From: Aliarcobacter sp017996075
Lineage (GTDB): Bacteria; Campylobacterota; Campylobacteria; Campylobacterales; Arcobacteraceae
Reading direction: 5' to 3' (one strand)
Length of the DNA: 64,000 nt
Assembly: GCF_051062515.1 (NCBI RefSeq)
Contig: NZ_JAMXEK010000003.1
In this document: in pieces, positions 17,478 through 26,093 of the stretch
How the letters are laid out: every line of letters begins with the position of its first letter
How positions within the stretch are numbered: the stretch's first letter is position 1
Notes under the pieces: model-generated
What the model was told of the DNA's origin: nothing
What the model saw: the letters and a program-made list of their open reading frames with translations, nothing else
Database searches by the model: none
Position numbers and translations under genes: made by a program

Positions 17478-18221
17478 ATGGAACTGCAAAATAAAGTAGC
17501 TATCGTTACAGGTGGAGCTAGTGGTCTTGGAAAAGCTATAACTGAGATACTTTTGCAAAATGGTACAAAAGTTGTTGTACTTGATATAAATAGTGTATTA
17601 CTTGATAGTTTAGAAGAAAATGAGAATTTATTGAAAATAGTGTGTGATATCACAAAAGAAGAAGAGATATCAAAAGCTATAGAGCAAACAAAAGAGAAGT
17701 TTAAAAAAATAGACGTACTAGTAAACAATGCAGGTATTTTATATAGTGAACCGCTTATAAACATAATGTCAAAAGAGAAACGACATAGTATAGAAAAATG
17801 GCAAAAAGTGATAGATATAAACCTAACAGCTCCTTTTGTACTAGGCTCTTATGTGGCGGAGCAAATGATCTTGAGTAGAACAAAAGGCGTAATCATAAAT
17901 ATAAGTTCCATCAGTGCCAAAGGTAATGCTGGACAAAGTGCATACAGTGCTGCAAAAGCAGGCTTGGAGTCTATGACAACAGTTTGGGCAAAGGAGCTTG
18001 GAGGCTTTGGGATAAGAAGTGTTGCTATTGCTCCAGGGTTTATGGATACAGAATCAACCCATGTAGCTGTCAATGAGAAGATACTACAAGAGATGAAAAA
18101 TCAAACTCCTATCAAAAGATTGGGGAAATCAGAACATATAGCAGATACCGTAAAGTTTGTGATAGAAAATGAGCATATAAGTGGAAAAACTTTAGAGATT
18201 GATGGAGGATTGGTGATATGA
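17478..18221 (+). CDS. Short-chain dehydrogenase/reductase, FabG-like
   Basis: A 247-aa classical SDR: TGGASGLGK (residues 12-20) for NAD(P), NNAG near 88, and the catalytic Ser-Tyr-Lys in SSISAKGNAGQSAYSAAKAG. Its placement right behind an ACP (stop TAG, then ATG) suggests it reduces a 3-oxoacyl group on that ACP, as in modified-viosamine pathways that make a 3-hydroxyacyl substituent; a sugar-oxidising role is possible. GGAGG near its 3' end serves the next gene. The region 17.7-18.2 kb looks less AT-rich than its surroundings. Confidence 0.85.
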   Translation: MELQNKVAIVTGGASGLGKAITEILLQNGTKVVVLDINSVLLDSLEENENLLKIVCDITKEEEISKAIEQTKEKFKKIDVLVNNAGILYSEPLINIMSKEKRHSIEKWQKVIDINLTAPFVLGSYVAEQMILSRTKGVIINISSISAKGNAGQSAYSAAKAGLESMTTVWAKELGGFGIRSVAIAPGFMDTESTHVAVNEKILQEMKNQTPIKRLGKSEHIADTVKFVIENEHISGKTLEIDGGLVI

Positions 18222-18988
18222 ATTTTGAAGAAGGATTTGACTTTAGAAATTTTTATGCAGAGCGTGATAAATTTTATTGGGAAGAAGTAGAAGCATTAAA
18301 AAGGGATTATAATATACCACTTGAAACTATTTTGAAAAATTATATGGCTTTTATTCAAAGACGAGACTTACCTCAATTATTAGCATATTATGATCTATTA
18401 AAACAAGTAAAAGATTTACCTGGTTCAATTGTGGAGGTAGGTGTTTTTATGGGAAATGGTTTATTTACCTGGTCAAAGTTAATTGAAACTTTTTTCCCTG
18501 GAAATAGAGGGAAAAAAGTTTTTGGTTTTGATAACTTTAACGGATATGAGCAAGAGATACTAGACTGTGATGTTAAAGCGGTTGAATACATAAAAAATCT
18601 TGTAGGCGATTTTAAGATAGACTATAGCTTTGTTCATAAGCTTGAAAAATTACATAATCTTGACTCAATGATCCCAGGTGTTGAGAGGGTTAAAATTTAT
18701 AATGGAAACTTTGACACAACATTTGAAAATTTTAAAAAAGAAAATTATGGTGTTAGATTAAAAATATTAGTTGTTGATGTTAACCTATATTTACCGACGA
18801 AAAATGCTTTGGATTCTTTTTATGATTTACTAGTGCCAGGGGGAGTAATAGTTTTAAGAGGTTATGGTGTTAAGCCATGGGAAGGTGAAAGTAAGGCTGT
18901 CGATGAATTTATGGAATTAAAAGGTATCAACAAAATGCACAGTTTTGATTTTTCAATGTATCCAGCGTTATATTTAATAAAAGAATGA
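18218..18988 (+). CDS. TylF/MycF-like methyltransferase-fold protein
   Basis: A 256-aa protein resembling TylF/MycF sugar O-methyltransferases: a SAM-binding start SIVEVGVFMGNGLFTWS (about residues 69-85), KVFGFDNFNGY, and a C-terminal PGGVIVLRGYGVKPWEGESK. In characterised MycF-type enzymes the metal is held by Asp residues in DxD and DD(Y) positions; here the corresponding segments read DVNLY and LRGY, so the second pair is lost. It may use another mechanism or be inactive. Starts by ATGA overlap with the SDR, behind GGAGG. Confidence 0.72.
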   Translation: MNFEEGFDFRNFYAERDKFYWEEVEALKRDYNIPLETILKNYMAFIQRRDLPQLLAYYDLLKQVKDLPGSIVEVGVFMGNGLFTWSKLIETFFPGNRGKKVFGFDNFNGYEQEILDCDVKAVEYIKNLVGDFKIDYSFVHKLEKLHNLDSMIPGVERVKIYNGNFDTTFENFKKENYGVRLKILVVDVNLYLPTKNALDSFYDLLVPGGVIVLRGYGVKPWEGESKAVDEFMELKGINKMHSFDFSMYPALYLIKE

Positions 18989-18998
18989 GGAGTTAATA

Positions 18999-19973
18999 GT
19001 GAAGAGTATATATGTGTCACCTGTCGATAAAAGTAAGTTAAAAAGTGTAGATAATTATTATGAAGATTTAAATGGAAATAAATTCTATCTTGAAGATGGA
19101 TTACCTGATTTTATTTATCCAAAAGAACTTCCAGAAAGTGATTTAGAGTCGATAGCTTGGTATAAAAACAATGCAGCAGTATATGATGATTTTTTACCTC
19201 TTACTTTTGATACTTTTGGAGTAAATGAGGATGAAGAGCGCATGAAGCTTATTAAAGAATTGAAGTTAGAAAAAAACCATAAAGTTTTAGAAATAGGATG
19301 TGGAACTGGTCGGGATTCTGAAAAAATTGCAAATGAACTTGGTGAAAATGGAGAGCTGTATTTACAAGATATTTCTAAAGAGATATTAGAAATAGGTGTA
19401 AAAAAATTTGCAGAAAAATCATTTAAACCAAAAATTGAATTTTCTTTAGCAAATGGATATTATTTACCTTTTGAAGACAATTACTTTGATAGAGTATTTC
19501 ATTTTGGTGGGTTGAATACTTTTGGAGATATAAAAAGAGCATTTGAAGAGATGGTGAGGGTAGTTAAGCCTGGTGGTAGAATTGTTGTAGGTGATGAAAA
19601 CATGCCTATTTGGTTGAGAGAAACAGAGTTTGGAAAAGTATTGATGAATTCAAACCCTCATTACAAATATCATTTACCGCTAGAGTATCTTCCTGTTGAA
19701 GCAAGAAATGTAAAACTTGAATGGTTTATTGGTGGGGTGTTCTATTTCATATCTTTTGATGTAGAAATTGGTGAACCAAAAGCCAATATTGATTTTGAAA
19801 TACCTGGTATAAGAGGTGGAACCCATAGAACTAGATACTACGGACATATCGAAGGGGTAGATCAAGAAACTGTAGAATTAGCTAAAAAAGCAAGAGGAAA
19901 AAGTGGAAAAAGTATGTATAGATGGTTAAATGAGACGATAAAAAATGCAGCTAAAAAAGAGTTAGAGGAATAG
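18999..19973 (+). CDS. SAM-dependent methyltransferase with Trm112-like N-terminus
   Basis: A 324-aa protein starting at GTG, with AGGAG seven bases upstream. Residues 1-40 resemble a Trm112/UPF0434-like strip (SIYVSPVDKSKLKSVDNYYE). The methyltransferase domain follows, with motif I VLEIGCGTGRDSEKIA (about 90-105), an acidic LYLQDIS loop and VVKPGGRIVVGDE. The substrate is not predictable; in this operon an O- or N-methylation of the sugar or its acyl group is reasonable. Confidence 0.78.
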   Translation: MKSIYVSPVDKSKLKSVDNYYEDLNGNKFYLEDGLPDFIYPKELPESDLESIAWYKNNAAVYDDFLPLTFDTFGVNEDEERMKLIKELKLEKNHKVLEIGCGTGRDSEKIANELGENGELYLQDISKEILEIGVKKFAEKSFKPKIEFSLANGYYLPFEDNYFDRVFHFGGLNTFGDIKRAFEEMVRVVKPGGRIVVGDENMPIWLRETEFGKVLMNSNPHYKYHLPLEYLPVEARNVKLEWFIGGVFYFISFDVEIGEPKANIDFEIPGIRGGTHRTRYYGHIEGVDQETVELAKKARGKSGKSMYRWLNETIKNAAKKELEE

Positions 19974-19976
19974 TTA

Positions 19977-20930
19977 ATGTTTAAATGGAAAAAACAAGGA
20001 CTTATTTTCAAACCTGATACTTCTAAAAAATGGATGCAATCACATGCTCAAGTTCCATACTCTGTAATTTTTGAAAATTTTGTTAGGGTTTACTTCTCAA
20101 CACGAGAAGCACAAGATAGTTTTGGGCAGTTTAAAAGTTATAGTGGTTATGTAGATTTAGATAGAAATAATTTATCTAATGTAATTTCCATTTCAGAAGA
20201 ACCAATTATTGAGTTAGGTGGACTTGGTGAATTTGATGAATTTGGTTCAATGGCTGGGAGTGTAGTTAGGTATAGAGATGAGTATTTTTTATACTATTGT
20301 GGTTGGCAAAGATCAGTTTCTACACCATATAATTGGGCGATAGGATTAGCAAAAAGTAAAGATGGGAAGGTATTTAACAAAATAGGTAAAGGTCCTATTT
20401 TAGGTTCTATATTAAATGAACCATATTTACAAGCTTGTCCTATTGTATATAAACTAGATGATAGTAATTGGCATATGTATTATTTATCAGGTATTAAATG
20501 GATTGAGCTTCCAAGTGGAAAAAAGGAATCACAATATCTTTTAATGCATGCATTTAGTGAAAATGGCATAAGTTGGGAAAGAAGAGGGAATCCTATAATA
20601 GAACCATTGGTTGAGGATGAATGTCAAACAAGTTGCAGTATCATAAAAAAAGATGGTAAATACCATATGTTTTTTTCTTATAGACATGGAACACATTTTA
20701 GAGAAGACCCAAGTCGAGGTTATAGAATTGGATATGCATGGTCGGATGATTTTATTAACTGGAAAAGAGATGATAAAAAAGCAGGTATTGATATAAGTCA
20801 AGAAGGTTGGGACTCTGAAATGGTTGCTTATCCACATGTCACAGAAATAGATGGAAGAACAATAATGTTTTATTGTGGAAACTACTTTGGTAAAGAAGGC
20901 TTTGGTTATGCAGTTTTGGAGGAGTGGTGA
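19977..20930 (+). CDS. Five-bladed beta-propeller glycosidase-like protein (GH43/GH32/GH130-type fold)
   Basis: A 317-aa protein with the repeating blade pattern of GH43/32/130 folds: RVYFSTREAQDSFG, EYFLYYCGWQRSVSTPYNWAIGLA, WHMYYLSGIKW, YHMFFSYRHGTHF and TIMFYCGNYFGKEGFGYA. There is no signal peptide, so it is cytoplasmic and unlikely to degrade external sugar. Similar proteins occur in polysaccharide and flagellin-glycan clusters without a proven activity. GAGGAA lies before the ATG; its end overlaps the adenylation gene. Fold call moderate, function unknown. Confidence 0.68.
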   Translation: MFKWKKQGLIFKPDTSKKWMQSHAQVPYSVIFENFVRVYFSTREAQDSFGQFKSYSGYVDLDRNNLSNVISISEEPIIELGGLGEFDEFGSMAGSVVRYRDEYFLYYCGWQRSVSTPYNWAIGLAKSKDGKVFNKIGKGPILGSILNEPYLQACPIVYKLDDSNWHMYYLSGIKWIELPSGKKESQYLLMHAFSENGISWERRGNPIIEPLVEDECQTSCSIIKKDGKYHMFFSYRHGTHFREDPSRGYRIGYAWSDDFINWKRDDKKAGIDISQEGWDSEMVAYPHVTEIDGRTIMFYCGNYFGKEGFGYAVLEEW

Positions 20931-22477
20931 ATTATTTAAATCTAGCTGATTATTTTTATGATATAGCAAATAAATACTATAGTGAAATAGCTTTAAGATA
21001 TAAAGATAAAAATTTAAACTACGATGAACTCAACAAGTTATCAAACAAAATTGCAAACTATTTTTTGGATAACGGTATCAAAGCTTATGATGTGATAGGG
21101 ATATTTAATACCAAAGAACCTCTCGGCTATGCAAGTATGCTGGCATGCCTTAAAATAGGGGCTACATATACGAATATTGACGAAGAAAATCCTTTGGCTA
21201 GACTAGAAAAAATACTAAACAGTTGCAAGCCAAAACTACTTATCAGTGATCATGCTCCATCAAGCCTGATAAAAAATGTTGCAAGTTCTATGTGTATAGA
21301 TGTAGTTGATTTTAGTAACAGTGATGAACTCAAAAGTTTCAGTGACAAAAACTTAGAAACTTCAAAGCAAATCATCGGCTCAACCCCTTCATACATCATG
21401 TTTACTTCAGGTAGTACTGGCACGCCAAAGGGTGTGACGATATCTCATGCAAATATTTTAAGCTTTTTAGGATGGAGCATACAAAGATATGAGGTAACAA
21501 GTAAGGATAGATTTGCCGGGGTTAGCCCAATGTATTTTGATAACTCTGTTTTTGACTTTTACACGGCACTCTTTAGTGGAGCTAGTTTGGTACCTATAAA
21601 AAAAGAGATTACAACAAATCTACCTAAGCTTATAGATTTAGTGGAGAATATGCAATGCACTATATGGTTTAGCGTACCATCTTTTTTGGTATATCTTCAA
21701 ACTATGAGAGCGTTAAGTGAGAAAACTTTTCAAAGTATCAGGGTATTTACCTTTGGTGGAGAAGGATTTCCGAAATCAGAGCTTAAAAAACTGTACAGTC
21801 TTTATGGGCATCAAGCAAAGCTAATAAATGTATATGGACCGACTGAAGGGACTTGCATATGTTCATCGTATGATATATCTGAAAAAGACTTTGAAGATAT
21901 GAATACTTTAGCACCGCTTGGAACCATCAACCAAAACTTTGAATATATAATAGTAAATGAGAATATGCAAGAAGTCCAAAATGGGGAGAAAGGAGAACTT
22001 TGTTTAATTGGTCCAAATGTAGCTTTGGGATATTATAATGATATGAAAAGGACTAATCAAAGCTTTGTACAAAACCCGAAGATAACCACTCACAAAGACA
22101 TCATCTATAAAACGGGTGACATAGTTTATAAAAAGGATAGTTTATTATGGTTTGTAGGAAGAGTTGACAATCAAATAAAACATATGGGCTATAGAATAGA
22201 ACTTGAAGAGATAGAATCCGCTTTAAATGGAGTTCATTATATTCAACAATCAGCAGTAGTATATAATAAAATCAATGAAAAATATGGAAAAATTATTGCT
22301 TTTGTAGTAACAAAAAGCAATATCAAAGAAAATGAAATAAAAAGTGAATTAGCTAAACTACTCCCAGAGTATATGATACCAAATATTATAGAAATAAAAA
22401 AAGAACTTCCTAAAAATGCAAATGGAAAAATTGATAAATCAAGTATAGCTAGAAATTTAATATCAAGGAAAAAATAA
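20924..22477 (+). CDS. Amino-acid/acyl adenylation enzyme, DltA-like
   Basis: A 517-aa adenylate-forming enzyme with A3 core TSGSTGTPKG at residues 161-170, YGPTEGTC near 305, YKTGDIV near 406, and C-terminal lysine motif NANGKID near 505. Length and motif spacing match DltA and stand-alone NRPS A-domains, which charge an amino acid onto a carrier protein; the ACP at 17253 is the obvious partner. C. jejuni has a similar adenylating-enzyme/ACP pairing in its flagellin glycosylation region. Start is GTG at 20924 or, by RBS spacing and GTGA overlap, 20927. The first 1.2 kb is clearly less AT-rich than the last 300 bp, hinting at a recombinant gene. Confidence 0.85.
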   Translation: MVNYLNLADYFYDIANKYYSEIALRYKDKNLNYDELNKLSNKIANYFLDNGIKAYDVIGIFNTKEPLGYASMLACLKIGATYTNIDEENPLARLEKILNSCKPKLLISDHAPSSLIKNVASSMCIDVVDFSNSDELKSFSDKNLETSKQIIGSTPSYIMFTSGSTGTPKGVTISHANILSFLGWSIQRYEVTSKDRFAGVSPMYFDNSVFDFYTALFSGASLVPIKKEITTNLPKLIDLVENMQCTIWFSVPSFLVYLQTMRALSEKTFQSIRVFTFGGEGFPKSELKKLYSLYGHQAKLINVYGPTEGTCICSSYDISEKDFEDMNTLAPLGTINQNFEYIIVNENMQEVQNGEKGELCLIGPNVALGYYNDMKRTNQSFVQNPKITTHKDIIYKTGDIVYKKDSLLWFVGRVDNQIKHMGYRIELEEIESALNGVHYIQQSAVVYNKINEKYGKIIAFVVTKSNIKENEIKSELAKLLPEYMIPNIIEIKKELPKNANGKIDKSSIARNLISRKK

Positions 22478-23320
22478 ATGAACATATCATTAAAATTTAA
22501 AAAAGCTTTGAAGAAAATCATACAAGAGATAGACCCCAATATACATCATGCAGAGCTTCCTATTTCAGTTGTAATCCCTATGAGATATATACCAGACTAT
22601 TTGGAAAAGAATGAAGAGTTGTTAGCAAATGCTTTTAATAGGCTAAAAGATAAAAAATCACAAAAAACATTTTTATGTCTAGTTGCTGCTACAATCACAA
22701 ACAATCATAGATTTTACTATCATGCTTTATCAAATTATAAGCAATACTATAATCCTTTAGTTAAGCCAGAAAAAAATGATATTATAATTGATGCAGGTGG
22801 TTTTGATGGAATAGGAGCAATTGATTTTATAAATTATTTAAAAGGAAAAGGTAGAATAATAACTTTAGAACCTAGTCCGAGCAACTTTAAAATATTAGAA
22901 AAAAACATAGCATTAGCAAGATATAGTCAAAATATAATTTCTATAAACAAGGCTAGTTGGAACAAAAAAGATACACTCTTTTTTTCACATGATATTACTC
23001 ATCCAGGAGCAAGAATTACAAATAATCAAACGCCACATAAAATTCATGCAATAGATATTGATAGTCTAATAAAAGAACTTAAAGAAGACAAAGTTTCTAT
23101 AATAAAAATGGACGTAGAGGGTTCTGAACTTAAATCTCTATATGGATGCCTAGATACAATAAAAAAATACAAACCGAAGCTACAAATATCTGTGTATCAT
23201 AGACCGGAAGATTTATGGGAAATTTCAAATTTTATAGAAAATCTAAACTTAGGATATAAACAATATTTAGGTCATCATTATTATGGTTTGTGGGAGTCAG
23301 TGCTTTATGCAAAAGTTTAA
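22478..23320 (+). CDS. FkbM-family methyltransferase
   Basis: A 280-aa protein with the FkbM signature: DIIIDAGGFDGIGAIDFI (SAM site, about residues 101-118), IITLEPSPSNFKILEKNI, and IDSLIKELKEDKVSIIKMDVEGSE further on. FkbM proteins methylate hydroxyls of sugars or natural products. It begins directly after the adenylation gene's stop (TAA-ATG). From about here the operon returns to the very AT-rich composition of the island. Confidence 0.85.
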   Translation: MNISLKFKKALKKIIQEIDPNIHHAELPISVVIPMRYIPDYLEKNEELLANAFNRLKDKKSQKTFLCLVAATITNNHRFYYHALSNYKQYYNPLVKPEKNDIIIDAGGFDGIGAIDFINYLKGKGRIITLEPSPSNFKILEKNIALARYSQNIISINKASWNKKDTLFFSHDITHPGARITNNQTPHKIHAIDIDSLIKELKEDKVSIIKMDVEGSELKSLYGCLDTIKKYKPKLQISVYHRPEDLWEISNFIENLNLGYKQYLGHHYYGLWESVLYAKV

Positions 23321-23360
23321 TGATAATATATATAAAAATCAAAGAAATGAAGAACAAATA

Positions 23361-24638
23361 ATGTCTAATTGGAGAGGTAACATAAATAATCCAAAAGTTA
23401 CAATTTTATGCATTACTTACAATCATGAAAAATATATAGAAGATTCTATAAATGGCTTCTTAATACAAGAAACTGACTTTGAATTTGAAATTTTAATTCT
23501 TGATGATGCATCTACTGATAATACTGCAAATATTATTAAAAAATATGAACAAATGTACCCAAAAATAATAAAACCAATTTATCAAAAAGAAAATCAATAT
23601 TCAAAAGGTTCAAAATATTTTTGGGATCTGCTTTTCTCAAATGCAAAAGGTAAATACATAGCTATTTGTGAAGGAGATGACTATTGGACAGATTCTACAA
23701 AACTTCAAAAACAAGTTGATTTTCTAAAAGATAACAAAAAATATATGGCATGTTACCATAATACTGGAATATTAAGAGAAAATAAAAATAAAAATAACTT
23801 AGAATTAATTAGTAATACAATAAAAGATATTTTCAAGATAGAAGATTTTGCAAAAGGTAAAATATATTTTCATACTAGTTCTTTAATCTTTAGATTTAAT
23901 GATAAGATAAAGAAAAAAATAATAACCCATTACTCACATAAAAATTTTGGAGATCGATTTTTATCTATTTTATTAGCATCATTGGGTCCTATAAAATATA
24001 TTAATAGAGTAATGTCAGTTTATAGAATTCATAACAATGGAGTATGGTCTAGTTTATCAAGAGAAAAACAAGCTATATCTAACTTATCAATTCTTATTCA
24101 AGCATATAACACTTTAGGAATAGAATATCGTGATTATTTTTTAGAATCCTTTTTGATAAATTTCAAAACTAAAGATATAGATAAAAACAATATTATTGAA
24201 ACAACAAAAGAGTTATTAAAAGATGAAACAAAAGAAAGTTTAATAGAAAAAATTTCTAGAACAACGAAACTAAAAAATAATTATTTCAATATACTATTTT
24301 CAAAAAAATTAAATGTAATCTACTCTAAATTAGAAAACTTGAAAAATAATTTAGAAAATTTTATTATTTACGGTTCAGGAACGGGAATGGATTTAGTTTT
24401 AAGTAAATTATGTAAATCTAAAATCTTATTTGCTGTAGATATAGATGAAAATAAAAATAATTTAATAAAAAATGATATAAAAATTATTAGTCTTTCAAAT
24501 TTTAAAAATTATGATAACAAAAAAACAAAAATTATAATAACTGTATTTGGTAGAGCAGATGAAATAAAAGAAAATCTAATAACTACATATAAAGTAGATA
24601 AAAATAGAATAATTTCATTGGACATTTTAGATGACTAA
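23361..24638 (+). CDS. Glycosyltransferase family 2 with C-terminal Rossmann-like domain
   Basis: The N-terminal GT2 domain starts KVTILCITYNHEKYIEDSI and has DDASTDNT and CEGDDYW (metal/nucleotide sites). A separate C-terminal module (about the last 90 residues) starts FIIYGSGTGMDLVLS and ends with RIISLDIL, a Rossmann-like dinucleotide-fold pattern that recurs in the genes at 28476 and 29562. I chose ATG 23361 (MSNWRGN) because homologous GT2 proteins begin just before this segment; ATGs at 23307 or 23283 would overlap the FkbM gene. The stop overlaps fdtA by eight bases (ATGACTAA). Confidence 0.8.
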   Translation: MSNWRGNINNPKVTILCITYNHEKYIEDSINGFLIQETDFEFEILILDDASTDNTANIIKKYEQMYPKIIKPIYQKENQYSKGSKYFWDLLFSNAKGKYIAICEGDDYWTDSTKLQKQVDFLKDNKKYMACYHNTGILRENKNKNNLELISNTIKDIFKIEDFAKGKIYFHTSSLIFRFNDKIKKKIITHYSHKNFGDRFLSILLASLGPIKYINRVMSVYRIHNNGVWSSLSREKQAISNLSILIQAYNTLGIEYRDYFLESFLINFKTKDIDKNNIIETTKELLKDETKESLIEKISRTTKLKNNYFNILFSKKLNVIYSKLENLKNNLENFIIYGSGTGMDLVLSKLCKSKILFAVDIDENKNNLIKNDIKIISLSNFKNYDNKKTKIIITVFGRADEIKENLITTYKVDKNRIISLDILDD

Positions 24639-25053
24639 AGGCAGTTATGAAATTTATAATTTTGGAATAAAAGGAGATGAAAGAGGTTCTTTAATAGCAA
24701 TAGAGCAAGGACATAATGCTCCATTTGAAATAAAAAGAGTGTACTATATCTTTGATACAAAAGAAGGTGTTGAACGAGGTTTTCATGCTCATATAAATCT
24801 TAAGCAAATATGTATTACTGTAAAAGGTTCTTGTACTTTTGTACTCGATGATGGACATAAAAGAGAAGAGATAAAACTTGATAATCCAAATCAAGGACTT
24901 TTTATAGAAGGACTTATTTGGAGAGAAATGAAAGATTTTAGTTCAGATTGTGTGTTAGTAGTATTAGCAAGTGAACATTACGACGAAAAAGATTATATTA
25001 GGGATTATGATAAATTTTTAGAAGAAGTAAGAAATGATTCATCAATTAGCTGA
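24631..25053 (+). CDS. fdtA: dTDP-4-oxo-6-deoxyhexose 3,4-ketoisomerase (FdtA/QdtA family)
   Basis: A 140-aa cupin of the FdtA/QdtA (WxcM C-terminal) family: DERGSLIAIE, IKRVYYIFDT, RGFHAHINLKQICI with the catalytic His pair, and VVLASEHYDEKDYIRDYD at the end. It moves the keto group from C4 to C3 so that FdtB can transaminate C3. FdtA versus QdtA (galacto or gluco product) cannot be told from this reading. It is followed by the matching acetyltransferase and aminotransferase. Confidence 0.9.
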   Translation: MTKGSYEIYNFGIKGDERGSLIAIEQGHNAPFEIKRVYYIFDTKEGVERGFHAHINLKQICITVKGSCTFVLDDGHKREEIKLDNPNQGLFIEGLIWREMKDFSSDCVLVVLASEHYDEKDYIRDYDKFLEEVRNDSSIS

Positions 25054-25552
25054 TGTTCAAACTGAATATATTGGAGACAATACAAATGTTTGGCAATTTT
25101 GTGTAATTTTAGAAAATGCAAGAATAGGAAATAATTGTAATATAAATGCACAAGTTTTTGTAGAGAATGATGTAATTATAGGAAATAATGTAACTATAAA
25201 AAGTGGTGTACAAATTTGGGATGGAATAACACTAGAAGATAATGTATTTATTGGGCCAAATGTAACTTTCGCAAATGATTACTTACCACGAAGTAAACAA
25301 TATCCAAAAGAGTTTTTAAAAACAACTATAAAAAAATCAGCTTCTATTGGTGCAAATAGTACTATTTTAGGTGGAATCATAATAGGTGAATATGCAATGA
25401 TTGGTGCTGGAAGTGTTGTAACAAAAGATGTAGGAACACAAGAGCTTTGGTATGGAAATCCAGCAAAACATAAAGGTTATGTTTGTAAATGTGGACAAAA
25501 GTGTGATGAAACTTTGATTTGTCAAGATTGTGAAATGGGGGGGGGTAAATAG
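25034..25552 (+). CDS. fdtC: dTDP-3-amino-3,6-dideoxyhexose N-acetyltransferase (FdtC/QdtC family), poly-G at 3' end
   Basis: A 172-aa hexapeptide acyltransferase: IGNNCNINAQVFVENDVIIG, FANDYLPRS and WYGNPAKHKGYVCKCG, the usual pattern of the family that acetylates the 3-amino group. The tail is cysteine-rich (CKCGQKC...CQDC), zinc-ribbon-like. The last codons lie inside a nine-G tract (25537-25545): with nine Gs the protein ends MGGGK at TAG 25550-25552. With eight Gs it would end 11 codons later at a TGA overlapping the next gene's ATG; with ten it would end immediately after the tract. The gene overlaps fdtA by 20 bases. Confidence 0.88.
   Translation: MIHQLADVQTEYIGDNTNVWQFCVILENARIGNNCNINAQVFVENDVIIGNNVTIKSGVQIWDGITLEDNVFIGPNVTFANDYLPRSKQYPKEFLKTTIKKSASIGANSTILGGIIIGEYAMIGAGSVVTKDVGTQELWYGNPAKHKGYVCKCGQKCDETLICQDCEMGGGK
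25537..25545 (+). repeat. Homopolymeric tract of nine Gs, probable contingency (phase-variable) site
   Basis: Nine consecutive G at the 3' end of fdtC in an otherwise extremely AT-rich region; it is the only long G or C run I found in the window. Poly-G tracts of this length in Campylobacter and Helicobacter change length by slipped-strand mispairing and switch surface-structure genes. The effect of length here is on the stop position of fdtC and its coupling to the next gene. Confidence 0.85.
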
Positions 25553-25573
25553 TTATGTTTGCCTAATGGCAGC

Positions 25574-26092
25574 ATGATTATTTATGGTAAAAATATAAAT
25601 ATGAGAACAGTTAAAACAGAAGATGCAGAGTTTATTTACAATATGAGACAAAATCAAAATAAAACTAAATACTTATCAAAAGTTACAGGAACAGTTGAGT
25701 CTCAAAAAGAGTGGATAAAAAGCTACAAACAAAGAGAAGAAGAGAAAAAAGAGTTCTATTTTGTAATTGAATCAAAAGATAAAGAAAAATTAGGACTTGT
25801 AAGAATGTATGATTTTCAAGATGAATCTTTTTGCTGGGGAAGTTGGCTCATAAAAGAAGATGCTCCAAAAACTACAGCTATAGAATCATCACTTCAAATA
25901 TACGAATTTGGGTTTTATAGTTTAGGATTTGAAAAATCTCATTTTGATGTAAGAAAAGGAAATGCTAAGGTGATTGCATTTCATCAAAGATTTGGTGCAA
26001 AGATAGTAGATGAAGATGAGTTGGATTATTTTTTCAATTTTGAAAAAAGTGATTATGAGATAACAAAAGAAAAATATAAGAGGTATTTGTAA
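25574..26092 (+). CDS. GNAT-family N-acetyltransferase
   Basis: A protein of about 172 aa with GNAT features: MRTVKTEDAEFIYNMRQNQNK, an FYFVIE strand, GLVRMYDF, WGSWLIKEDAPKTTA and FEKSHFDVRKGNAKVIAFHQRFGA, the RimJ/RimL/PseH-like arrangement. I prefer the ATG at 25574; a TTG at 25559 is also in frame. Neither has a Shine-Dalgarno sequence, so expression likely depends on ribosomes arriving from fdtC, whose stop is moved by the G tract just upstream. Probably adds a second acyl group to an amino sugar; substrate unknown. Confidence 0.8.
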   Translation: MIIYGKNINMRTVKTEDAEFIYNMRQNQNKTKYLSKVTGTVESQKEWIKSYKQREEEKKEFYFVIESKDKEKLGLVRMYDFQDESFCWGSWLIKEDAPKTTAIESSLQIYEFGFYSLGFEKSHFDVRKGNAKVIAFHQRFGAKIVDEDELDYFFNFEKSDYEITKEKYKRYL

Positions 26093-26093
26093 G

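Noticed and set aside
17357..17764. Open frame of 135 codons on the minus strand across the ACP and SDR genes
   Set aside because: Antisense shadow of two well-supported genes; the Ser/Phe-rich translation has no recognisable family.
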